From contig DOTU01000201.1 in the NCBI GenBank assembly GCA_003520965.1, positions 1-14,033 on the forward strand: DNA of 14,033 bases, read 5' to 3'. The stretch is from Candidatus Zixiibacteriota bacterium. Its GTDB lineage: Bacteria; Zixibacteria; MSB-5A5; UBA10806. A program made the translations under genes and the position numbers. Below the pieces are notes generated by a model that saw nothing but the letters and a program-made list of their open reading frames with translations, searched no databases and had not been told where the DNA came from. Position 1 is the first letter of the stretch, and each line of letters begins with the position of its first letter. Shown here piece by piece: positions 7,901-14,033 of this stretch.

Positions 7901-8308
7901 AATTACTGGCATACCAACTATAAAGCCGACCAGACGGGAGCTGTTCAATTCCGTTATTCGCTTTTTCCGCATACGAAGTTCAATGCGTTGGATGCGATAA
8001 GATGCGGGTTGGTGCGCCGCCAGAATTTGATAGTATCACTTACCGAGAAAACTGAACCTCAGTATTCATCGCTATTTAATCTTAAGCCAAACGATGTTAT
8101 TGTTGAATCGGTGAAGCCGATTGAAAGCGGCAAGTCATGGTTGCTATATCTCTATAATCCATCGGCAAAGAATGCTGACATTCAAATTGCCTGGAATACG
8201 CCGGTAGATATATCCTTGTGTAATAGCTTTGGGAGGAAGGGAAATCCTATCGAACAACTTTCATTACCTGCGTTTACGACACAATATATCAGAGTTGATA
8301 AAAAGTAA
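4970..8308 (+). CDS. Exported GH38-family alpha-mannosidase-like glycoside hydrolase
   Basis: This is a 1112-residue protein with an N-terminal signal peptide (MKILARIFSYFLFVLLAEG..., about 22 residues), so it acts outside the cytoplasm. Residues of about 25-295 form a beta-rich, sugar-binding-like domain ('YYQFIWLAGIEHKGWGG'). The GH38 catalytic part (about 300-645) carries 'YSHNDIGYTD' (His312 and Asp314, Zn ligands), 'SDIPGFT' (Asp429, the likely nucleophile, which also binds Zn), 'LPYTLGDNAGPD', and 'WDEHTWGADIS' (His641, the likely last Zn ligand). Beta-sandwich regions typical of GH38 follow to the end. GH38 enzymes are retaining alpha-mannosidases, and the neighbouring N-glycan genes fit removal of alpha-mannose from glycans. 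The motifs diverge from the classical Golgi/lysosomal forms, so the exact linkage is uncertain. There is no T9SS tail and no canonical lipobox, so periplasmic location is likely. It converges on the GH20 gene with only 18 nt between them. Confidence 0.85.
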   Translation: MKILARIFSYFLFVLLAEGICMGQTARSSTTIEVFSAKKTDIARQNIYLNGYYRTVNGQTISYHSSHPDAEDALLVRAQRDVHSISWETDTLPKSQPGKYYQFIWLAGIEHKGWGGTIPHEFKLYINDQLWFTFANRKDSIANHWTIPGKDGAELTFDSQMTDKYGDLFGYMFMKIPRNSFQSGLPLIIRVDGEEVDSPDWFMTFEYHFNFMPRSRPEPVLMHNSKNATQELRISLDNLEPDRIVKIMVPNQEPVMQPLGIGGNIFRIPIPSVSGNTSMEIIFIKDKVSVDKSIITIVPPAKRDIYLVPYSHNDIGYTDLQTNVEKKQWANLDEALKLIRETKDYPPEAQFKWNMEILWPLDSYLQKASPERKQELLEAIRNGSIGLNALYVNPLTGLANSTEMSHLLDFAREFSEQYSIPIQSATISDIPGFTLGIVSALAQSNVKYFASGPNSGDRIGYVIDQWGDKPFYWSSQSGKEKVLFWVAGSSYSTFHQGTLTGFGPEKIMKLARKLNENNYPYDTYFLPYTLGDNAGPDSTLSSFVKAWNEKYITPTLIISTHEQMFKDFEKKYGAALPIYSGDFTPYWEDGALSTAYETALNRHSVDQLIQAEAICSIRCPENYSKDLFGKAWADVILWDEHTWGADISVTNPDDPKTIRQWKIKQQFALKADSLSSELLSRALDDHSANLKKDIYLDIFNTNSWMQSDLIILSPKYSSVGDRVVDDNGNVLLSQRLSTGELAVFMENVPPLSSKRIIVKKGDPTSKGNAHVNNNSIENNFMSLLINNKTGAIESLIEKSSHKELVDENKQGLNRYTYINGKDPDSARFLSNVRVTTKERGPLVASLLIQADAPGCNSYSCEIQVIHNLNRVDIINRINKKAIRDKEGVHFSFPFNIPNGVIHYDVASGIVQPEKDQLAGACKNFYSVVSWVDMSNDSIGVTWTTNDAPLIEIGKITAEAPWMKSNKASTTIFSYAMNNYWHTNYKADQTGAVQFRYSLFPHTKFNALDAIRCGLVRRQNLIVSLTEKTEPQYSSLFNLKPNDVIVESVKPIESGKSWLLYLYNPSAKNADIQIAWNTPVDISLCNSFGRKGNPIEQLSLPAFTTQYIRVDKK

Positions 8309-8326
8309 GATTTCATGAACTTCGGA

Positions 8327-9859
8327 TCAGTCAGTGAGTCGGCGGTAATTTACACCCCAAGTTTCAAGTCGCTGAAGATGCGGTCTTAGTCGCTCCCGAA
8401 AAGCAGGAAGGGAGCGCGTTTCGGGCGGTGACCAGAGCACCTCAGAAAGTGCACAGATCCTGGGAAACATCATGTATTCGACGTGGCTCTCATTGGGCAT
8501 ATACTCTGTCCAGACATTTCCCTGAGCGCCGATTATATGCCGTGATAGCGCGGACGGAAGCTCCTGAGGAACCGGCTCGAATTCATACACTTTTTCAAGA
8601 GGAGTAAATCCACCAATCGCCTTCCGTTCATTTGTTTGGCCTTGATAGTGATCAAAATAGCAAAATGGCATAGGCGTCATGACGACATTATGACCGGCCA
8701 GAGCTGCCTCGATACCTTTTTCCGCGCTTCGCCAGGCCATGATTGTAGCTGTCTCAGGCGCGCCACCATCGAGTATCTCGTCCCATCCAACCAGCCGCTT
8801 CCCCAGCGAATCGAGATGCCTGCCAATACGAGAGATAAAGTAGGACTGTAAATTATTTTCATTGGCCAATCCCACATCCTTCTTCCGGCGTTGACAAAGT
8901 TCGTGACTTTGCCATCTGGCCTTAGGGCATTCGTCTCCTCCAATATGAATGTACGGCCCCGGAAAAAGCTCGGCTACTTCGCTTAGTACATTTTCAAGAA
9001 ATGCAAATGTGGAATCCTGACCGACACAATAAACATCATCGAATATCCCCCATTTCGTTTCAACCTCGAACGGCCCGCCGGTACAGGAGAGTTTTGGATA
9101 TGCAGCTAACGCCGCTGAAGCATGGCCCGGCAGTTCGATTTCCGGAACAATCGTTACATGGCGTGCCCGGGCATAATGTACAATGTCGCGAATTTCCGCT
9201 TGAGAATAGAAACCGCCGTATCGTTTTCCATCTGATTCTGTTCGCCAAGCCCCGATTTCAGTAAGACGAGCATACTTTTTAATTTCGATTCGCCAACCCT
9301 GGTCATCGGTAAGATGCCAGTGAAATATGTTCATCTTGTGAAAAGCGAGCAAGTTTATACACTTTTTGATGAATTCGACAGGGAAGAAATGCCGGCTGAC
9401 ATCAAGATGCATGCCTCGCCAATCAAAACGAGGAGAGTCACTTATCTCCAGCGTGGGCAACTTAATTTCATCATTACCTAAGGATGTGGTTGATAAGAGT
9501 TGCATTAGACTCTGCATTCCATAGAAAAGGCCTTTTGGCGATGAGGCGCTTATTCGCAGATCATCTTCGTCAATGCGAAGCAGGTATGCGTCATCCTTAT
9601 GCAATCCGTTTTCATTAATTGTCAGGAATATGCCCAAATATCGTTTATCAATGGTATCGCAATTCGTTGGTAGTAGCGCTGGTCCGCCAATAGACCTTTG
9701 AATCTTGCAGCAAATATCAGCGATCTCACGGATTTGCTCAATATTCTGAGGGAAGAAAAGCGGAATCGGTGATTTAAGACGTAATTCGCTACCGGAAAAA
9801 CGTAAATCTGATGGTAACGGAATAATTGCTGCCTGAGAAATCAAGGAAGGTTCTTCCAT
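8327..9859 (-). CDS. GH20 beta-N-acetylhexosaminidase, probably cytoplasmic
   Basis: This 510-residue enzyme removes terminal beta-linked GlcNAc or GalNAc by substrate-assisted catalysis. An N-terminal GH20b-type domain (to about 140) precedes a TIM-barrel with family hallmarks: 'RFDWRGMHLDVSRHFF' (about 144-159), 'NIFHWHLTDDQGWRIEIK', 'VPEIELPGHASAALAAYP', 'HIGGDECPK' with the catalytic pair Asp309-Glu310, 'GWDEIL', 'MAWRS' and 'GAQGNVWTEYM'. The length is typical. No signal peptide is visible, unlike its exported neighbours, so it probably acts on imported sugars. The ATG at 9859 overlaps the upstream gene by 19 nt and has a poor ribosome binding site. A TTG at 9844, preceded by GGAAGA and forming a TTGA overlap with the upstream stop, is a credible alternative start. 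It is the last gene of the minus-strand operon. Confidence 0.92.
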   Translation of the reverse strand: MEEPSLISQAAIIPLPSDLRFSGSELRLKSPIPLFFPQNIEQIREIADICCKIQRSIGGPALLPTNCDTIDKRYLGIFLTINENGLHKDDAYLLRIDEDDLRISASSPKGLFYGMQSLMQLLSTTSLGNDEIKLPTLEISDSPRFDWRGMHLDVSRHFFPVEFIKKCINLLAFHKMNIFHWHLTDDQGWRIEIKKYARLTEIGAWRTESDGKRYGGFYSQAEIRDIVHYARARHVTIVPEIELPGHASAALAAYPKLSCTGGPFEVETKWGIFDDVYCVGQDSTFAFLENVLSEVAELFPGPYIHIGGDECPKARWQSHELCQRRKKDVGLANENNLQSYFISRIGRHLDSLGKRLVGWDEILDGGAPETATIMAWRSAEKGIEAALAGHNVVMTPMPFCYFDHYQGQTNERKAIGGFTPLEKVYEFEPVPQELPSALSRHIIGAQGNVWTEYMPNESHVEYMMFPRICALSEVLWSPPETRSLPAFRERLRPHLQRLETWGVNYRRLTD

Positions 9860-10851
9860 CCAAGAAGCTGACTGGAAATTCGCCAGTATCCGAAATTGCC
9901 CTTATCATCTTTAGGGCGGATATTTTCAATTATGAATCTCATTTTATGTTTGCCCGGGGTGAGGTGATCAGTCAAGTCCAATTCCAATGGCTTAACGATA
10001 TCACCGGGGCACCAACCGCTGCGGCTGTAATCGCACGACCAGGAACCATCAGTCCACCGTCGGCAAAAGGGATTGATTGACCGGAACTGACGGCAATCAT
10101 CGCGCCAGGGGCGGAATCGGAAAACTGCAATATTATCTACATAAATGATATTGTTCTTCTTGACGAACTCATCGGCGTCGGTACCATCAGTACAATGGCC
10201 GCTGACATAGTAATGCAGAAGGACGCGCTTCATATCTTTTGGTATCTCAACCTGGATTTCAACGCCTTTATCCCCCGGGTTATCGCGTGTAAATGATTCA
10301 GCGTATATGATACCCTTAACCCAATCGGCGTTGACTGCTTCTGTGTCAGGTGTAAATGAAAGTGAAAAATCAATCTTCCAAGCTGGCGTAACCCAGGTAT
10401 CGATGAATCCTTTGATTGTCTGTCTACCGCTTAAAAGTGGCGCCAGATTGGATAGGTCAACATCATATTTCGTTTGCCCGCCATAAGCGGTTACAAACTT
10501 GATTAATTCGAGATCCGGATTGCCGGGTATCTCCAAGCGCACGTTGCCAGCCCGGTCCCAGCGATCGTAAACCTCCTGCTCATCTTTCGGAATGGGCTTA
10601 ATAGTCAGGTGACCCGTGATACGGATAGGTGAGTTGAACTGCGGTAGTTCGATAGTTCTGGCGATAACACGACCATTATCGAATACTTTTACGCTATCGG
10701 TATCATATTTAGTAGAGTCATCGGGCGTGAAATGAATAGAGTTATCCGAAAACACACTTACTATCTGTATAGCATTTGACTCTGCAACGCAATGGTTGCT
10801 GACCCCTAAAAAGTGAGCAAATATTAGGGCAGCTAAGATAAACTGTTTCAT
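9841..10851 (-). CDS. Exported PNGase F-like peptide-N-glycosidase (N-glycan amidase)
   Basis: This 336-residue protein has a signal peptide (MKQFILAALIFAHFLGVSNHCVAES). PNGase F hydrolyses the bond between Asn and the first GlcNAc of N-glycans, releasing the whole glycan. Compared with the Elizabethkingia enzyme as I remember it, the match runs through 'VYDRWDRAGNVRLEI' (Asp99 at the Asp60 position), 'LLSGRQTIKGFIDTW', 'GTDADEF' (Glu228 at the Glu206 position), the conserved NP (residues 260-261), and 'YSRSGWCPGD'. PNGase F Glu118 is replaced by Asp151 ('FIDTW' for 'YTETW'), a conservative change at an active-site position. The start at 10851 is chosen because it gives a clean signal peptide and lies 10 nt after the symporter stop. 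An in-frame ATG at 10905 would add a charged, non-signal extension. Two PNGase F-type jelly-roll halves are expected. Confidence 0.83.
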   Translation of the reverse strand: MKQFILAALIFAHFLGVSNHCVAESNAIQIVSVFSDNSIHFTPDDSTKYDTDSVKVFDNGRVIARTIELPQFNSPIRITGHLTIKPIPKDEQEVYDRWDRAGNVRLEIPGNPDLELIKFVTAYGGQTKYDVDLSNLAPLLSGRQTIKGFIDTWVTPAWKIDFSLSFTPDTEAVNADWVKGIIYAESFTRDNPGDKGVEIQVEIPKDMKRVLLHYYVSGHCTDGTDADEFVKKNNIIYVDNIAVFRFRPWRDDCRQFRSINPFCRRWTDGSWSCDYSRSGWCPGDIVKPLELDLTDHLTPGKHKMRFIIENIRPKDDKGNFGYWRISSQLLGWKNLP

Positions 10852-10861
10852 ATCCAGTGTT

Positions 10862-12814
10862 TTATGCTGCTCCTTCTTCCTCGTTGCCTTTTGGGTTGTT
10901 AACAAAGCCGTCGTCGCGATGGTCCCGGTCGAATAATTCCAGCCGGCGATTCATGCGCGTCAGATCCCTGAAGCCGCCAATCAGGAACCAAAGGATAATC
11001 ACCGATGATACTACTACGTTGATAACCAAATAGATGCGCCAGAAAGCAAGCCAGGATTCGTCGCTAACGTTGTGCGTTAGATTGTAAATTGTGCCAACGA
11101 TAAATACCAGCAGCCATCCACCCGTCCAAACATAATTGAGGATATATATAAACTTATCGCCGCGGGTGAACTCCTTCCCCATACCGAGAAGCTTCCAGCC
11201 CCTTGACGGGACTTCGCTGATGATTTTGGTTTCGTCCACGACGGCATATTTCCCACGGTGGAGTAGGCTGTCGAAATTATAATCCTCTTTTTTACCAAGG
11301 AGAGAAACGCCAATATAAACTATCGAGGCAGCGAGCATGCTTATTCCCCAGAACCACTGGCCATTGATAAAGAAATCCGGGGTGATTTGATGAATTATGA
11401 TACCAGCCACTGCGATCCCTGAACCGGTGATCATCGCTGACCAGGCTGCAGTAGTCGTGCCCCGTTTCCAATAGAGGCCTCCGATAATAACGGCACCGGA
11501 ACCTCCGGCGAATATCGCACCCGTAATTGCGAAGAATAGAAAGATATATTCGGATTGTCTGAATATTAGACTGAAGAAAAAGGCGAACACACCCACAAAC
11601 GCAATCGCCCAGCGGAGCACTGTCAGATGCTGTTTCGGTTCAAATGGCCGTTTACGAAGCGGCATGATGACATCTTGCACGATGATGCTTCCCCAAGAGT
11701 GCATATAGGCGTCAAGGGTACTGATACTGGCAGCCAGCATCATGGCGGCAAAAGCGCCGATTAAACCGCGCGGTAAGATGCGGGCCAGCACCAGCGGCAC
11801 CTTCAACTGACTTTGGACAGCTTTTCCATCGATGCCAGACAGGGTTTTAGAAACGGCGCCAGATATTGATGAGAAATCGGGATGATTCAGCACCGTATAG
11901 GCAATAATCGGCACAAACAGAAACATGATATACATCGGGAGATTTCGCAGTGAGGTCAGTACGTTAGCCATCTTGGCCTCATGCGCGCTCTTGGCTGAGG
12001 AATTATAGGCCTGTGTCCCCTGCCACGACATTGTGCCGTAAATCACTCCGATTATACCCACCAAAAAATACCAGAAATTGAAATCCTTCACCTGGCTCGT
12101 TTTGAAGGGATTGATCAGGGACGCATTCTGCGGTGCTGCAGCTAACGCTTGCGTAACATGCCCCCAGTCGAACGATATGAAGAAGTAGACGACGAGTATA
12201 ACGAATACGCCGTAAACGAGAACGCCCTGGAAAAAGTCCGCATAGATGACCGATACCTGGCCGCCGCCGAGCACAAAATAAAGCGAAATTCCCAATAGGA
12301 AGAGCATCATTAACGGAAATGTGGCGATATGAAATCCAAAGAGCGCAATTGAATCCGGCAGGCCGCAGAAATAGATAAAGAAGCGCGCTTCCACGGCGGG
12401 GAATATCCCAAAATTTACAATACCTGATAGAAATGCGACCAGGCCGGTAAAAATCCTGAATTCGCGGCTATACCGCGCTTCGAAATACTGAGCCAGAGTC
12501 AGCGAACGAGTCTCGCGGAACCGGTATACAACCCAGCCCGACACGGTAATTATGAGCACAACCAGCGCCGTGGTCATATTCCACCAGGTGAGCGAGAATC
12601 CTGCTATTAGATTCATCTCCAGGTTACCAACTACTGTTATCGCGCCGATACCGGCCGCGCCACTGGCAACGCACAGTACATAGCGTCCGGCACTGCGTCC
12701 CGCCGAAAGAAAATCGGCAACGCTTTTCATTACGCGACGGCCAGCTTCGACCGAAAATATCATCAAGCCCAGGGAGATAAATACGATTGCCCAATCAAGA
12801 ATACTGAGATTCAT
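10862..12814 (-). CDS. Sodium:solute symporter (SSS family)
   Basis: This is a 650-residue inner-membrane transporter with about 13-14 hydrophobic segments. The N-terminal part is typical of the SSS family: 'LDWAIVFISLGLMIFSVEAGRR', then 'DFLSAGRSAGRYVLCVASGAAGIGA', and 'RETRSLTLAQYFEARYSREFRI', the conserved loop of this family. The central region has 'SMSWQGTQAYNSSAKSAHEAKM' and 'MMLAASISTLDAYMHSWGSI'. After about residue 505 there is a polar segment, then two more membrane spans and a charged tail ('RMNRRLELFDRDHRDDGF'). It probably brings a sugar or small glycan across the inner membrane with Na+; the substrate cannot be read from the sequence, but Man-GlcNAc or GlcNAc would fit the neighbours. 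Its ATG overlaps the CBM9-like gene's TGA (ATGA), indicating coupled translation. Confidence 0.9.
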   Translation of the reverse strand: MNLSILDWAIVFISLGLMIFSVEAGRRVMKSVADFLSAGRSAGRYVLCVASGAAGIGAITVVGNLEMNLIAGFSLTWWNMTTALVVLIITVSGWVVYRFRETRSLTLAQYFEARYSREFRIFTGLVAFLSGIVNFGIFPAVEARFFIYFCGLPDSIALFGFHIATFPLMMLFLLGISLYFVLGGGQVSVIYADFFQGVLVYGVFVILVVYFFISFDWGHVTQALAAAPQNASLINPFKTSQVKDFNFWYFLVGIIGVIYGTMSWQGTQAYNSSAKSAHEAKMANVLTSLRNLPMYIMFLFVPIIAYTVLNHPDFSSISGAVSKTLSGIDGKAVQSQLKVPLVLARILPRGLIGAFAAMMLAASISTLDAYMHSWGSIIVQDVIMPLRKRPFEPKQHLTVLRWAIAFVGVFAFFFSLIFRQSEYIFLFFAITGAIFAGGSGAVIIGGLYWKRGTTTAAWSAMITGSGIAVAGIIIHQITPDFFINGQWFWGISMLAASIVYIGVSLLGKKEDYNFDSLLHRGKYAVVDETKIISEVPSRGWKLLGMGKEFTRGDKFIYILNYVWTGGWLLVFIVGTIYNLTHNVSDESWLAFWRIYLVINVVVSSVIILWFLIGGFRDLTRMNRRLELFDRDHRDDGFVNNPKGNEEEGAA

Positions 12815-13929
12815 TTGAATTCCAATGTAATCTTGCCGTCCTGGGTAATGCGAAGAATCTTCTTACCATCGGTCGATAAGAGAGTTGCCTCGAATAAATC
12901 TGCGGTTGCCTCGATTATCGGCGGCCATGTAAAATCGCGAAGTGATTTCGGTTTGACTTTGAGATCGTTACTTGTTGCTGTATACCGCCCATTGAGATTG
13001 AAATAATTTCTTTCAGAATAAAATATCTCTCTTAAAGCCCAGCGCGCTGAATCCGCCGGATCGGACATAAAATCAACTGCTTTTGCTTCTGGTGCATCTG
13101 TTGAGAATTGCACCAATCCCCACATTTCGGGATAGTGCATAGCGATCAGCCCCTGAGGCGACCAGACCCAATTGTCCTCCGGCAAGGATTTCCCGGTTTT
13201 GGGATCGAGCACCTTTATATAGGTGCCATTTTTAACCTCAGAATGCCATTCCACGCGAGAGAAATTGACCTTCCATTGATCGCCATCCTGCGGCAGACTT
13301 GAGCAGTGAGCGCATTCCGACAGCACTTTCCAGGGAATAGCTATCTCGACACTCCACCCGGAATCAACATCGCCGGGATAGTTTAAAGTGCCATTAATAT
13401 TGACCGCAGTCTTCAAACCCTGAATATCCCAGGCGTTGACAGCTGGCCCGCCATCACGATATGGCTTTATCAACAGCAGATCCCAGACCGTGTTAAGAGC
13501 GTTCACCTCCAGTTCATAATATTCATGCGTATCGGCATCAGGATCGATAAAGACTTCGAAATCGTTGTCGTGATAAATAACAGCATCTCGCTCTTTCAAT
13601 GTTGCCCAGACATCCGGCTCCTGTAGTTCAGCCCCAACATAAAAATATGTGGAGTCCCAAAGTAGTTTGGCGCGAGCGCTGAAACGTGGTTCTGGTTTGA
13701 GAGAGCCTTCAATATCGTTAAATTTATCGGTCCAGATAGCCTTCTGCCAGGCGGGTTCATCGAGCTTGCCGTCAATCGTTAGCTTTTCGGGGGCATGATA
13801 GCAGATATAATGTTGGGGGGCATAGGGAATACCAGGAACAGGAAGCAGATCTGTTGAAAAAGCGAGTGAATAGAAAAACGCAGGGATTGCAATCATCACA
13901 AATAGAAATACATTTCTACGATACCTCAC
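12811..13929 (-). CDS. Exported CBM9-like (carbohydrate-binding family 9) protein
   Basis: With the start chosen here this protein has 372 residues: a signal peptide (basic RYRR, then 'VFLFVMIAIPAFFYSLA'), a CBM9-type domain at about 45-276, and a tail of about 95 residues of unknown role. Domain signatures are 'LTIDGKLDEPAWQKA', 'DIEG', 'AKLLWDSTYFYVGAEL', 'HDNDFEVFIDPDADTHEYYE', 'ALNTVWDLLLIKPYRDGG', 'VEIAIPW', 'VNFSRVEW' and 'EDNWVWSPQGLIAMH'. Such stand-alone CBM9-like proteins are common in FCB bacteria and probably bind carbohydrate; no catalysis is implied. The frame stays open to ATG 14019 and the edge, but that stretch is occupied by the end of a GH130 gene. GTG at 13929, with GGAGG 3 nt upstream, gives a clean signal peptide and a 14-nt overlap with that gene. 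The short spacing leaves the exact start unsure. Confidence 0.82.
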   Translation of the reverse strand: MRYRRNVFLFVMIAIPAFFYSLAFSTDLLPVPGIPYAPQHYICYHAPEKLTIDGKLDEPAWQKAIWTDKFNDIEGSLKPEPRFSARAKLLWDSTYFYVGAELQEPDVWATLKERDAVIYHDNDFEVFIDPDADTHEYYELEVNALNTVWDLLLIKPYRDGGPAVNAWDIQGLKTAVNINGTLNYPGDVDSGWSVEIAIPWKVLSECAHCSSLPQDGDQWKVNFSRVEWHSEVKNGTYIKVLDPKTGKSLPEDNWVWSPQGLIAMHYPEMWGLVQFSTDAPEAKAVDFMSDPADSARWALREIFYSERNYFNLNGRYTATSNDLKVKPKSLRDFTWPPIIEATADLFEATLLSTDGKKILRITQDGKITLEFK

Positions 13930-14033
13930 AAGCCTCCAATAGCTCCCCAACTGTAGTTGTTGCCAGCCCGACGCAGGTATCTGCCGCCCCATAATAGAGG
14001 AGAAGCTTAGTGCCAACATCGAGCGTGTCGCCT
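13916..14033 (-). CDS. C-terminal end of a GH130 mannoside phosphorylase-like gene (partial, 5' end off window)
   Basis: The last 38 codons of a gene enter from the right edge and end at TAG (13916-13918). The translation contains 'KLLLYYGAADTCVGLATTT' followed by 'VGELLEAC'. This is the characteristic end of GH130 enzymes, where a '(L)LVYYGAADTxxGLAT' strand is followed by a short helix with the 'ELL' motif. GH130 enzymes are phosphorylases or hydrolases of beta-mannosides; one well-known type splits Man-beta-1,4-GlcNAc from N-glycan cores with phosphate. That role suits this operon, but the specificity is unknown because the catalytic part lies outside the window. The reading frame is short and differs from that of the overlapping CBM9-like frame, so it is easily missed. 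Confidence 0.78.
   Translation of the reverse strand, partial: GDTLDVGTKLLLYYGAADTCVGLATTTVGELLEACEVS

Noticed and set aside
10852..10905. Upstream ATG start for the PNGase-like protein
   Set aside because: It overlaps the symporter end and adds a lysine-rich stretch before the signal peptide.
12815..13302. Two plus-strand frames of about 63 residues opposite the CBM9-like gene
   Set aside because: The minus strand there encodes well-conserved CBM9 motifs; the plus-strand frames show no domain or ribosome binding site.

Overview
The window looks like a metagenome-type fragment from an uncultured bacterium of the FCB group (Fibrobacteres-Chlorobi-Bacteroidetes relatives; Zixibacteria-like lineages fit). 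This is an inference. It rests on two C-terminal type IX secretion (T9SS) sorting domains with the 'LSQNYPNP' signature, a dockerin-like Ca-binding repeat with a long insert, surface lipoproteins with clear lipoboxes, and moderate GC. No rRNA or taxonomic marker gene is present.

Left part (1-4155, all + strand): the C-terminal tail of a T9SS-sorted protein; a lipoprotein with an FGE/SUMF1-type fold that lacks the two catalytic cysteines; a secreted multidomain protein (lamin-tail domain, CotH kinase-like domain, dockerin-like repeat, T9SS sorting domain); and, overlapping it by 4 nt, a small lipoprotein with a cohesin-like domain. A dockerin protein and a cohesin lipoprotein in one translationally coupled pair suggest a surface-attachment module.

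Middle (4156-4969): about 800 bases without a gene. They hold tandem decamer repeats, a long inverted repeat, the 3' half only of a tRNA with anticodon CAT (its 5' half is absent), a terminator hairpin, and a possible promoter. This arrangement resembles one end of an element integrated in a tRNA gene, although no integrase lies in the window.

Right part (4970-14033): a protein N-glycan degradation locus. On the + strand is a large exported GH38 alpha-mannosidase-like enzyme. Converging on it is a tightly packed minus-strand operon, read right to left: the C-terminal end of a GH130 mannoside phosphorylase-like gene (cut by the window edge and hidden under another reading frame), an exported CBM9-like protein, a sodium:solute symporter, an exported PNGase F-like amidase, and a GH20 beta-hexosaminidase without a signal peptide. 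Neighbouring genes overlap or lie within about 20 nt of each other.

Together they suggest this route: the amidase cuts N-glycans from asparagine outside the cytoplasm, GH38 trims alpha-mannose, the symporter imports small products, and GH20 and GH130 finish the breakdown inside the cell, GH130 by phosphorolysis. The families are read from the sequence; the pathway is inferred from co-location.
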